Source of the DNA: Nelumbo lutea
Lineage: Eukaryota; Streptophyta; Magnoliopsida; Proteales; Nelumbonaceae
Assembly: GCA_022828595.1 (NCBI GenBank)
Contig: JAKGHH010000001.1
Coordinates: 67,142,401-67,206,400, forward strand
DNA: 64,000 nucleotides
Direction: 5' to 3'
Shown: one piece after another, positions 31,303 through 41,101 of the stretch
Numbering within the stretch: the stretch's first letter is position 1
How the letters are laid out: each line of letters starts with the position of its first letter
The notes under the pieces: model-generated
Told to the model about the DNA's origin: nothing
Database searches by the model: none
The model's input: only the letters and a program-made list of their open reading frames with translations
Program-made: the position numbers and the translations under genes

Positions 31303-31941
31303 ATGGGAGATGAAGATAAAACAAGCCCAGAAGTTGCAGGAGACATGGCTATGCAAGGCAGTGGTGGTAATGAAGAGGAGACAGCATCAAGAATGTTCCC
31401 TTGCCTCTTCTGTTCAAGAAAGTTCTACAGTTCCCAAGCATTGGGGGGTCATCAGAATGCCCACAAAAAGGAAAGAACAGCGGCGAAGAAAGCCCAGAGG
31501 GCTTCAGAGTACAGACTATGCAGCCTGGCTTCATGCCCTCCTGCACCAACACCACCACTTCCACCAACCTACGTTTTGTCTCCAAGCTATCAACTCGGCC
31601 TTCTGAATCCCTCCGTATGCATTAATGCACACTCGTCCAGCGTTGGATACTTTCCTGGCCATCACTTCTGTGATGGGTTCGCATCCAACGGTGCACCCAG
31701 GTTCGAAAATGGGTCCTACAATTGCTTTGGTGTGGGTTCTTCATCTGCTTCATATCGGTTTGGCAAGGAAGAGCAGAGCAGCTTGAATTGGCAGAGCTTC
31801 AGATGCGGCGATTGTGGTGGAGAATCGTCGCGTTCGTTAATGTTAAGGTCCACGTCTTCGGAGAATAAAAACCAAAACCAGAGCATTGAAACTGGTGAGG
31901 GGGATAAAGAGCAAAAGCTTGATCTGTCTCTGCATTTATAG
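31303..31941 (+). CDS. Single C2H2 zinc-finger protein with EAR motif (ZFP/LATE-like)
   Basis: A 212-residue nuclear transcriptional regulator, probably a repressor. The zinc finger spans residues 32-54, with C34, C37, H50 and H54 and the plant signature QALGGHQ, in the context [20 protein letters not shown] followed by a basic [12 protein letters not shown] stretch. The C terminus ends LDLSLHL, an LxLxL EAR motif that recruits TOPLESS-type corepressors in this family. The middle is Ser/Pro-rich and low-complexity. I start at MGDED: an upstream in-frame ATG (31249) would add a hydrophobic tail unlike the family, and a TTGATTACAG acceptor-like site ends at 31300, so a 5'-UTR intron is possible. 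The coding exon is intronless and intact. The finger resembles the LATE FLOWERING, ZFP1/3/4 and KNUCKLES group; which member cannot be decided here. Confidence 0.92.
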   Translation: MGDEDKTSPEVAGDMAMQGSGGNEEETASRMFPCLFCSRKFYSSQALGGHQNAHKKERTAAKKAQRASEYRLCSLASCPPAPTPPLPPTYVLSPSYQLGLLNPSVCINAHSSSVGYFPGHHFCDGFASNGAPRFENGSYNCFGVGSSSASYRFGKEEQSSLNWQSFRCGDCGGESSRSLMLRSTSSENKNQNQSIETGEGDKEQKLDLSLHL

Positions 31942-33114
31942 TTTTCAGATCAAACACACACAGGTTGTCTCTGATGATGACGGTGATGGACCGGGTAACA
32001 GAAAACTGGTATCTTCTACAGTAGATTTGACCCTTTTTCCTTTTTTTTTTCCTTTTATTTTGCTTTTCTACTCACATTTTGATAATCATAATCAAATGTG
32101 AAATTCCGAATTAGATTTGCGATGTTTTTGTAATAAATAGATTACTCACTATTCACCTAATAGTGGGTGTCAGTATTCATTAGGGTCTTTTTTTTTTTTT
32201 AAATGATTGACTTTTTTTCTTTAATTTTACTTAGAATTTTACCAGAAGAAATGTATGAGGTAAGTGAATGATGGACAGTAGACCATATTTCCTTGATTAA
32301 TCAGTCTGAAATATTAACATTGGGCAACCTTTTAGGTTTTTCTTTTTTGGGTCTCAATAAAAGGATCAACTGATTTTTATAGGCCTTTTCCAAAGAACTA
32401 GCCTTTATTCATTTTCTTCATTGTGGGGATGGTGGGTTTATTTTTGTGAACTTATAAAATATACTAAAAACAGAATTTTTAAAGCCAGTTTGCCTTGAAC
32501 ATTTTTTGTCAGAAAAATGAAAATCTGATCCATGCATCATTTTCAGAACTTTCAAAGAGTAAATAGAACTATTTATTCAAATATTTCGTATAAGAATTCA
32601 AGTTGATTTTTCATCTCCAATCATAATTGTCAAGGTGTTAAGGCCAAATTAGGTGACATGCAATGGATCTATAACTCCCCATGTAATTAAAACCAGCAAT
32701 CAGCTAGCACTCTTATACAATGAAAATTAGAAATATTCATCACTAAATGACAATGAAATTCATATGAAAATACAGAAAAAAAAAAGATTAATCAAATAGA
32801 AATTCCAAATGATTGAGGCCATTCCCATTCTAGTATATATACTTGCCACCAATAACATAAACTTCAAGAATAATCCAATTAATAAATCAGAGCAATGGAT
32901 CGATTATTTGCTGCTGAGGCTTCAGCACCATGATTGGATATGCAAGCATTTGTGTGGGGGCATGTGGGCCAATACATGTACTGATCTAAATATCCAATCT
33001 ATGTTTTGCTGACAAAGCTTCAGCAACAAATCCGCACTCACTAAAACACATAAATAATGTTTCACCATCATGACATGGGGATGCAGGTCGTTGTCCTGTG
33101 GGTTCCCCTCCTTG
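31942..33114. other. Zinc-finger gene 3' region; otherwise unrecognised
   Basis: The 3' UTR probably extends to the TGTAATAAATAG region near 32130-32145, a possible polyadenylation signal. Beyond that I see AT-rich sequence without supported coding. Confidence 0.5.
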
Positions 33115-33167
33115 TTTTCTCTATAAATGGAGTCACCACTTAAAGTGACATCTTTTCTCTATAAATG
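33115..33167 (+). promoter_or_regulatory. Tandemly duplicated TATA-box segment
   Basis: TTTTCTCTATAAATG occurs at 33115-33129 and again at 33153-33167, each followed by (GA)GAGTCACCA. The 38-bp spacing makes a tandem copy. Only a short reading frame (ATG at 33223, about 20 codons) follows before a foldback element begins near 33303. It may be the promoter stump of a gene cut off by insertions, or chance. Confidence 0.4.
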
Positions 33168-33302
33168 AAGAGTCACCAATCTTTGCTTCCTACACTCCAA
33201 TCTATTCCATATACTTAAGAAAATGCAGTTGTCCACGTCAGTTTATTCTCTCTCATCCTCATATTGCTTTCCAACCCCTTAAATTTTTATTCTCGGGATA
33301 CT

Positions 33303-33408
33303 CGCACTGCTGTGTGTAAGTGGTTATGCGATCACACCACGCCCGTGTGTATGGAACATTGACATATTCACTTACATAGCCACCTACACATAGCAATGTG
33401 AGCAGTAG
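33303..33408. mobile_element. Small foldback MITE (about 106 bp)
   Basis: The left arm TCGCACTGCTGTGTGTAAG pairs with the right arm read inward, TCACATTGCTATGTGTAGG, and continues through TGG(T/C)TATG. No target duplication was found. Confidence 0.55.
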
Positions 33409-33573
33409 ATTCAAGCTTAGAATTTTGTGTTTTTATTTAAATCATGGGTTTTTTGTTACATAAATATATGGGGTTATTTAAAATTACCCATGACAAGTTC
33501 AGTTTCCTTTTAGACATTTTATGCAGAAAATTTTTATAAGGGGGACCAAAAATCTAGCAGAGATAATATATAA

Positions 33574-33701
33574 GGCTATGTTTGGTTTGAAGGAATAGGT
33601 AGGGAAGGAAAGGAAAGGCAGGGAAACCTGTGCAGACTTTGTATGGGTTTCCCTATCTTTTCCTTCCTTTCTCTATATTTTCTTTCAAACCAAACACAGC
33701 T
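33574..33701. mobile_element. Tourist-like MITE with TAA duplication (128 bp)
   Basis: TIRs GGCTATGTTTGGTTTGAA (left) and AGCTGTGTTTGGTTTGAA (right, read inward), flanked by TAA at 33571-33573 and 33702-33704. The interior is purine-rich then pyrimidine-rich (GGAAAGGAAAGG / CCTTCCTTTC), extending the hairpin. Confidence 0.85.
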
Positions 33702-34239
33702 TAAGAGAAAACTATAATATTAACAGCAGAATAAAGTAGGTGAAATTACCAAATATACAAGTAATAAAAAATGTAAGAGGGCACATGCAATCCCTTGCAA
33801 CCTTCCAATGAAACATGGAAATAAATACATAATATCATCTTAACTCTTTTTCTTTTTTCTTTTTTTTTTTAATTTCTATTGGTGGCAATGCCTATATTTG
33901 GTTGTGTCACAAGGGAGTTCTCTAATCGAACTTGAATCTCCCAAAAGCAAAATCCTTGAGAATATAGAATTTAGCCACACATCGGGTATATTTCATGTGT
34001 GTGTGTGCATATACATCTTAAATTCATGAGATGTTTCGAATGTACAACTGGATGCCCACACTTGAAGAGTATTCATAGGGTTTATGCTTTCAAGAGTCTC
34101 AAATGAATTGAATTCACAATTGCTGCGACCATTTTTGTGACCACCCAAAAAATTACAGCCATCCAGTTCAGCTATTCACTAGAGTCGGGGTCCATGGGAG
34201 ATGTGGTCCCATCTCAAATGAGACACCTACTCTCTCTAG

Positions 34240-34392
34240 TCTTAAAATGCCGATTCCAGATCTGTACGCTCTTCACACAGACCTCACAACATGTTCCAGT
34301 GTATTGGAAATATTTCCAATACACTGTGGAATGTGGCTGTGAGTTCCGTGTGATGAGCACTCTGTGAGATCCCAATTCTAAAATGCCTACCC
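34240..34392. mobile_element. Foldback MITE with a perfect 30-bp central palindrome
   Basis: Outer arms (ATTCCAGATCTGTACGCTC / AATTGGGATCTCACAGAG read inward, CACACAGACCTCACA / CACACGGAACTCACA) surround a perfect 15+15 palindrome at 34298-34327 centred on GGAAAT/ATTTCC. No coding. No clear target duplication. Confidence 0.65.
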
Positions 34393-34565
34393 TCTTTTTC
34401 CAAGTAAGACAAGTGTCATGTTTAGGGGGTGTTGTTAGTGCTCCAACTTGGACAGGGTCTGGCTGAGCACATATGTTAAAATTTGAATGAGCTAGGCTCA
34501 GAGAGCCAAGTCTGAAATTGTGTAAATTCTTCAAATTGAATATTTAATACATAAAGTTTAGATCT

Positions 34566-34703
34566 GCGCCCCACAATGTCTCACAGCACATTCCCGCCCT
34601 ATATTTTGAACATCTTTTCATAATAGACTAAAATTGATGATGTCATCATCGGAAGATGTTCCTAATACACGGCCAGAATGTTCTGTAGAATGTTGTGGAG
34701 CGC
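34566..34703. mobile_element. Foldback MITE (138 bp)
   Basis: The left arm GCGCCCCACAATGTCTCAC pairs with the right arm read inward, GCGCTCCACAACATTCTAC, and both continue CAG(C/A)ACATTC. It lies 170 bp from the preceding foldback and shares the TTCC/ACAC flavour but not its sequence. Confidence 0.6.
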
Positions 34704-35581
34704 AATGTAAACTCCAATATACATCCTTAACATAGCCCGAAATTTTATCATCCATTCTCTACCCAAGAATTGATCCGGACTTTGGGAACATCGGATTCAT
34801 GATGGGTCAAGGCTTGTTATGAATAACCATCTCTTTCTATCAAAATTAGAAGAAAAAAAAAACTCCTTTTTATCAAAATTTATTGATAGAATAAAAAAAT
34901 GGCCATACTGATAATGTTATACTTGGGACTTAGGACCCACCTGGGTTAATACCCGTTTTAGCAGAACCCAAGTAGGAGGAAGTGGGACCCAAATGGGTAT
35001 TTAACACGAATGCATTCAATTCAAATTCAACGGTCCGACCGAACCAGGTAGATACTGACCCGATTTGGATGATGAAAAACGCGAATGAGGTTGCAATAAC
35101 AAGTGTAATTAATTGTCACATCCACACGCTAAAAGACAAGAAAGTGATGATAGCCGAGTCCATTGCGGGTGGGAGTCGGAATGGGTAGATCATAGATGGC
35201 AGACCAGACCCCAAATCTCCAAGCCAAACCGAGTCAGGGATGGCCTGCAGCCCAACTGCGTAAATGGAGATGTGTAGGTGGAGTACTGTGTAGATTCATA
35301 GCCACATATAAATTGCGACGTTCGATAACCCTCCACTTGCAGTGAGAAGAAGAGGCGACAAGCTTCCCCATGTATTACATGTTTCGCCCTGTCATTTCAA
35401 TGGCGGATCAAAATGCATATGGTGGACGAGGAGCGGACGACCTTCTGCGCATACAGAGAGGCTGGAAGTTGTTGGCTGCTATTTCCTGCATTGCATGTTT
35501 ATACATGGATATGGCCTCTCACCTCTGCACAGTTATCAAAGTAATGCATGCCTGCACAACAAAATTCAACAACAGATAGCG
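34704..35581. other. Possible promoter-like stretch, no gene supported
   Basis: A CATATATAAATTGCG TATA-like motif lies near 35304 and two overlapping short + strand ORFs start at 35342 and 35370. None has recognisable domains, and one runs into the (GA)n tract. I do not call a gene. Confidence 0.35.
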
Positions 35582-35606
35582 TCAACCATCTATAGTTGGC
35601 ATCGCA

Positions 35607-35641
<35 letters not shown>

Positions 35642-36061
35642 GAGTAGATGTTGAAATATGACCTCACTACTTGAGCCTCGTTCTCTCTTCCTCGGGTAAC
35701 TAGACATTTGGTAACTTTGGTTCCCAAGGTTTGCACGGGGATTCATGTTAGCCCATAACTCCACGTTGCTCAAAAGAGTTCGCTGGATGGTTCCCCCTTT
35801 AGGAAGCATCGGACCCATCGAGTTCATGGTCTGATCTGACCCCATCTCTTGGCAAAATGTGGGTTTGTAAATCACGGGCTCAACATGAGAGCCTTTATCA
35901 TCACCCTCTGCACAATATCGTCGAACACGTTGATCGCTTGAAAGTACAGAACCTGTGTTCATGGATAGGTTGATGGGAAATGTTTCTATTACCAAGGCCA
36001 AAGGTTTTGAGGGGATTCTCATTCCTGTTGGGAAAAAGAAGCAACCATCGATGTTGTTCAT
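35582..36061 (-). CDS. Hypothetical antisense ORF, unrecognised
   Basis: An open frame of 159 codons, longer than chance neighbours and less AT-rich. It begins MNNIDGCFFFPTGMRIPSKP and includes DQRVRRYCAEGDDKG and KPTFCQEMGSDQTMNS. The last 20 residues read through the (GA)n tract as poly Ser-Leu, so any real coding would stop or splice before it. The ATG is preceded by TTATTTGCAG (36080-36071), acceptor-like, so it could be an internal exon. No domain, signal peptide or membrane segment is evident. It may equally be a transposon-derived or non-coding stretch. Confidence 0.3.
35611..35640. repeat. (GA)n microsatellite
   Basis: About 15 GA repeats on the + strand. Confidence 0.95.
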
Positions 36062-36569
36062 AATTAATCAAGTCTGCAAATAATTGGTTAGACTGATTAG
36101 TCTGGTGCAGAGAGGGTGAACTTGATGACCTTTCGCATGTAGGTTAATTTCACTCTTTCAGGACCAAACGCCCTTTGAAGAAGTGGGGCTGACTGATGAG
36201 TGAGAGAAGAGAAACAAGGCATTAGTATGTATTACTGTTAGCCCACTTTGTTTCTACTTTCTACCCCATCCCGACCGCCCGTTTGGTGACGTTTCCAGTA
36301 TTTTTTCTGTTCCTGGAAGCAGGGAAAAAATCAACAAATAACTAACTCCTTTATTGCTTCCCGGGAACAGAAAATCAGCAGAAACGCTTCTTGTAAGCGT
36401 AACCACTACCACCACCAAAAAGCAGAGCTTTTTACAATATTTTAAAAATCGATCTGGAACCGAAATTGCTTTTGTCATCAGTTTCTGTTGTCAGCGGTTC
36501 AATCATATGGTCTAGACGGTTCATTTCAATTTAAAAAATCTATGTCTAAATCAATCAATATAAATATAT
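36062..36569. other. Spacer; partial foldback-type end near 36490
   Basis: No gene. GTCAGCGGTTCAATCATATGG near 36493 resembles the ends of the foldback family at 28562-29535, and a related end lies at about 39090. The tandem array that follows may sit within such an element. Confidence 0.35.
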
Positions 36570-38895
36570 TAAGATGAAATTTGTATTTAAGATGGCGTGA
36601 GAACAAGGGAAATGAAATTTAATTGTATTTTTTGTTTTTTTTCATAGAAATTATAAGAATGTCACTCTCCTATCAAGTCTCTCTCTTTTGCTTTTTCTTT
36701 TTATCCTTTCAAATTATAAGAGTGCCACTCTCCTATCAACTCTCTCTTTTTTTTCTTAGAAATTAAAAGAGTGTCATCTCTCTCTCCTCATAAATTACAT
36801 GAATGCCACTCTCTCTCCAACTGAGTGAGACCTCAATTCGACATCTCAGCTACTAGGGGACCTACAATCAAAGGTAGTCGAGTTCAAGCCGAGTCGAGCT
36901 CAAACTTAAGCTAGATGGCACCTCAACCACTGAGGGAGAACTTGACTCGGCACCTTGGTCACCGAGGGAGATCTCAGCTCAGCATCTTGACAACTAAGGG
37001 AGACCTTAGCTTGACACCTTGTCAACTAATGGAGAACTTATCTCGACACCTCGTCTGCAAAAGAAACATCAGCTCAACACTTCAGCAGTTGAGGAAGACC
37101 TCGATTTGGCACCTCAACAATTGAGGGAGACCTCGGCTTGGCACCTTGGATGCTTGAGAGACCTACAACCAAAAGTAATCGAGCTCGAGCTTTCAAGCTT
37201 TTGACTCGATCTGAGCTCGAGCTCAAGTCTCTAATTCGAATCGAGCTCGGGCCAGATAGTTTATGAGCGAGCCCCTACAACACAGGGCCCCCTCCACTAG
37301 TAAAATATTAAGCTTAAATGTGTTTGTAACAAGGCCTGAGGATGAGAGAAATGGAATCTAACATTATTTTTTGCCTTTTTCCATAAAATTTATAAAAATG
37401 CCACTCTCTCCTACCAATTCTCTCTCTGTTGCTTTTTTCTTTCAAATTACACGAATGCCACTCTCTCTCTCTCTCTTTCATAATTACAAGAATGGCATCT
37501 CTCTCCTTATAAATTACAAGAATGCCACTCTCTCTCCAACTAAGGGAGACCTCAGCTCAGCATCTCGGCTGCTAGGGGATTGTAATCAAAGGTAATCAAG
37601 TTCGAAACGAGCCGAGCCGATCTCAAACTTCTGAGCTCAAGCTCAAGTCTTTAATTCGAATTGAGCTCGAGCTAGACAACACCTCGACCACTGAGGGAGA
37701 CCTCGACTCAACACCTATCATTGAGGGAGATCTCAGCTCAGCACCTCGACAATTGAAGGAGACCTTCGCTCAGCACCTTATCAACTAAGGGAGACCTTAG
37801 CTCGACACCTCGCCAGTTAGGGAAACCTCAGCTTGATACTTCAGCAGCTAAGGGAGACCTCGGCTGCTTAAGAGACCTACAATCAAAGGTAGTCGAGCTC
37901 AAACTTTCGAGCTTTTGACTCGAGCCAAGCTCGAGGTTGAGCTCAAGTCTCTAATTCGAATCGACCTCGAGCTTGAAAAGTTTATGAGCGAGCCCCTACA
38001 ACACAGGGCTCCCTCCGCTAGTAAATATATTAAGCTGAAATGTGTACGTAAGAAGGCATGAGGATGAGGGAAATGGAATCTAATTTTTTGCCTTTCTTTC
38101 ATAGAAATTACAAGAATGCCAGTCTCTACCAACTCTCTCTCGCTTTTGCATTTTTTCTTTCAAATTACAAGAATGCCACTCTCTCTTTCTCTTGTTTTTT
38201 TTTCTTTCAAATTACAAGAATGTCATTCTCTCTCCTACCACTCTCTCTCTCTCTCTTTTTATTACAGATTACAAGAATACCAATCTCTCTCTCTCCTACC
38301 ATCTCTCTCTCTCTCTCTCCTTTTAAATTACAAGAATGCCACTCTCTCTCCAATTGAGGGAGACCTCAGCTCGGCATCTCGGCTGCTAGGGAACCTACAA
38401 TCAAAGGTAGTTGAGTTTGAGCCGAGCCGAGCTCGAACTTCTGAGCTCAAGCTCAAGTCTCTAATTCGAATTGAGCTCGAGCTAGACGACACCTCAACCA
38501 CTGAGGGAGACCTGGGCTCGGCACCTCGATCACTGAGGGAGATCTCGGCTTAGCACCTCGACAACTGAGGGGGACCTTAGCTCGGCACCTTGACAACCAA
38601 GGGAGACCTTAGCTCAACACCTCACCTGCTAGGGAAACCTCAACTCGACACTTCAGCAGTTGAGGGAGACCTTGGTTTGGCACATCGGCAATTGAGGGAG
38701 ACCTCAGCTCGACACCTTGATTGCTTGAGAGACCTGCAATCAAAGGTAGCCAAGCTCAAAGGTAGCCAAGCTCAAACTTCCAAGCTTTTGACTAGAGCCG
38801 AACTCGAGCTTGAGCTCAAGTCTCTAATTCGAATCGAGCTCGAGCTTGATAGTTTATGAGCAAGCCCCTGCAACGTAGGGCCCCCTTCGCTAGTT
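36570..38895. repeat. Three-unit tandem array (0.72-0.87 kb) with internal 31-bp minisatellite
   Basis: Units begin near 36570, 37307 and 38029. Each runs: GAGGGAAATGGAATCTAA, a (CT)-rich stretch with repeated AAATTACAAGAATGCCACTC, then five to seven copies of a roughly 31-bp unit (GAGGGAGACCTCAGCTCGGC-ACCTCGACAACT), a GAGCTCGAGCTTGAGCTCAA block, and TTTATGAGCGAGCCCC (37260, 37981, 38851). Frames through the minisatellite stay open for up to about 145 codons because of its periodicity; I do not treat these as genes. Confidence 0.88.
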
Positions 38896-39189
38896 AAAAA
38901 TTAAACATAAAAAAAAGCTAAAAACCATTATCCTAGTTGACTGGCTCAAATGTTCGACCACATGGATCATATTAGTGATGGCTGACCAAGCCAATTGTTT
39001 TTGACAAAGGAACAGTTAAGAGTAAAACAGATCTGATTCCTTTAATAGTTTTCGAGCCAAACAGCCCAACTGTTCGAATCAGTGACGGTTTGAAAACCAT
39101 GGCGTTTTAGAAACACTTCAACTTATCATACCACCAAAACCATTTAAAAGGAAAAAAGTCCAATTTAATAAAACAAGGCAAAAGAAAAT

Positions 39190-39275
39190 GACTCAATTTA
39201 GAAAGAATACAAATATAAATGTGTATAGTACAAATATATACAAAACAATATAAAATACAAGATTTTACAAGCCCC
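39190..39275. repeat. Half copy of the 39882-40000 MITE family
   Basis: AGAAAGAATACAAATATAAATGTGTATAGTACAAATATATACAAAACAATATAAAATACAAGATTTTA in overlapping pieces matches the left half of the 119-bp MITE at 39882-40000; the right half is missing. Confidence 0.5.
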
Positions 39276-39881
39276 AACTTATCAAGGACGTAGTTACTAA
39301 GCATGAACATTTGTTTTTTTAGGGTAAAATACAAAACGCTCCCTTAAAATTTTTGACAATCATAAAAATTTCCCCTATAGTTTCACTTTGACTAAAACTT
39401 CCCTTCCGTTAATCAAGACAAAAAAAAAAAAAAACACGTTAAATTGATGCATAATTTTTTTCCAAAATACCCATTTTACCTTTTGTAAAATGGATACTGA
39501 AATCAGATGCCCCCGGATGCTGAAATAAAATAAATACCCATTACTATAGAAGGCTTTCCGATTGAAAGCCGCTCTTGCTTCTCAATTGGCATCTCTCCGC
39601 AACTCTGGCCAAGACTTAGAGAGCGAGCTACGATATCTCTCTTCATCCTCATCTTTAGTGCCATTGTGTTGTTGGTGTGACTTCTTAGAGACTTTCCTGT
39701 CGCCACCGCCAACAACAGAGGAGCTTCGGAAGGACCTTTGCAGTAGAATGAAACCAAGTGAAGTTTTTTGATTTGTAACTATTATATCAAAATGATGTGA
39801 ATGCTTCAACTTTCATATGGTTAGAATCCCTTAAATCTCGTCAAGATGATAAATAATGATGATTGGTGACACAAAATTTTA

Positions 39882-40000
39882 GGCTCACTTTGGAATGAGT
39901 ACAAATGCAAATATGTATAGCGTAAATACATACAAAATAATACAAAATATAAGGTTTTATGCTCTACATATTTGCATTTGTATTCCTTCCAAACTCAGCT
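39882..40000. mobile_element. Tourist-like MITE with TTA duplication (119 bp)
   Basis: TIRs GGCTCACTTTGGAATGAGTA (left) and AGCTGAGTTTGGAAGGAATA (right, read inward) extend into ACAAATGCAAATATGTA. The 3-bp duplication TTA lies at 39879-39881 and 40001-40003. It is nested in the Mutator-like element. Confidence 0.85.
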
Positions 40001-40098
40001 TTATGTAATCAAAGAGATAATAACTAGTGCAATTGAATATTTAAATTAATATCAATCAAAGAAGAGGAAAAAGAATGAAATTCACTTGGCATATCTAC

Positions 40099-41009
40099 TG
40101 ATGTAGGGTGATTTGGCCCAACCTCGTAGCATGGGGACATGTAGACATGACCTTGCATAAGTGACAACTCAGCGTGATAGTTTGGCCACTACTTGGTGCA
40201 GAAAGCTTGCTAAGGCCCGGCCAAACAACTCGACGGGTGTGACAGCTCGTCGAGAAGCAAGGCCCAGCTCGCCCCGAAACCTGAGGATGGAGCACCTTGA
40301 GCTCCCCCATGCGAAGGGACCCGAGCTCCTCCTGAGACTCAAGCTCCCCCTTCCTAAGAAGGAAGCACCCCAACTTTTGGCTAAGTGTCCCGAGGGAGAA
40401 ACACCTCAGGACAGCACCATCGAGACTCCTGCTCGTACTTACTTAAAGCTCGCCTCCAGTGCGGGCACCTCGGTGTACCTCAACCCCTCGGTGCAAGGCA
40501 AACATGCCCCAGGTGGTTCGGTGCATAGTAGCTCGGTAGACTGCAAGGAGATCTACCTAACATCCGTGCCTGCCTGACATTCGTACCTGCTGGATCCGGT
40601 GGAAGTGCTCGGATCCCTTGCCAGGCGGCATTCTGCTTGCCATCGCTGAAAGGCATGGCACGCCTAACAAGTCTGTGCCCTACAGTAGCGGCCTGTAATA
40701 GTAGCCTGCACCTGCCACCTCTACCCTGTCAGTAACGGCTAGGGCAGTGACGGTTACACCTGATGTGACCGAGCTCCGGTATAAAAGGACCCTGACCCTT
40801 ACAAAGCAAAGGTATTGAAGCTTAAGCACTTTTAGCACTCCTACTCTCTATTCTTCCTTTGAGATTTCTCCAGTTCTAACTTTGCCATCGGAGTGTTCCC
40901 ACCGGGAGAGCTCCCCGGGAACCCTTCACCTTCTTCCTCTCAGGTGCCGCCCGTTCTAGTTAGAAGCCAAATCACAGCCAGCTAGGAGTGCCCAGATTGT
41001 GCAGCATCA
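40099..41009 (+). repeat. 5' LTR of the Tat element (911 bp)
   Basis: TGATGTAGGGTGATTTGG to CAGATTGTGCAGCATCA. A TATA box TATAAAAG at 40780-40787 is followed by transcript-leader-like sequence. The 3' LTR is 36 bp longer, chiefly from a duplicated CTCCCCCATGC-AGGGACC-GAGCTC segment. Confidence 0.95.
40780..40787 (+). promoter_or_regulatory. TATA box in the 5' LTR
   Basis: TATAAAAG in CTCCGGTATAAAAGGAC. The same motif is kept in the 3' LTR at 50358-50365. Confidence 0.8.
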
Positions 41010-41027
41010 TTTGGCATTGTCTGTAGG
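41010..41027 (+). other. PBS of the Tat element
   Basis: TTTGGCATTGTCTGTAGG directly after the LTR, a diverged form of the TGGCGCCGTCTGTGGG-type site common in plant gypsy elements. Confidence 0.7.
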
Positions 41028-41101
41028 AAACGCTTCAAAAAGCCTCCCTCTAACTTCTATAAAACTTCCCTCTCTTTAACTCATCGGCCCCACCGACATC
41101 C

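Noticed and set aside
31349..31625. Other-frame ORFs inside the zinc-finger gene
   Set aside because: Shadows of the supported reading frame, which carries the zinc finger and EAR motif.
35342..35647. Pair of + strand ORFs behind a TATA-like motif
   Set aside because: Overlapping frames, no recognisable domain, and one depends on the GA repeat for its end.
38058..38859. Open frames of up to 145 codons in the tandem array
   Set aside because: Low-complexity products of the minisatellite and CT tracts; not conserved between the three units.
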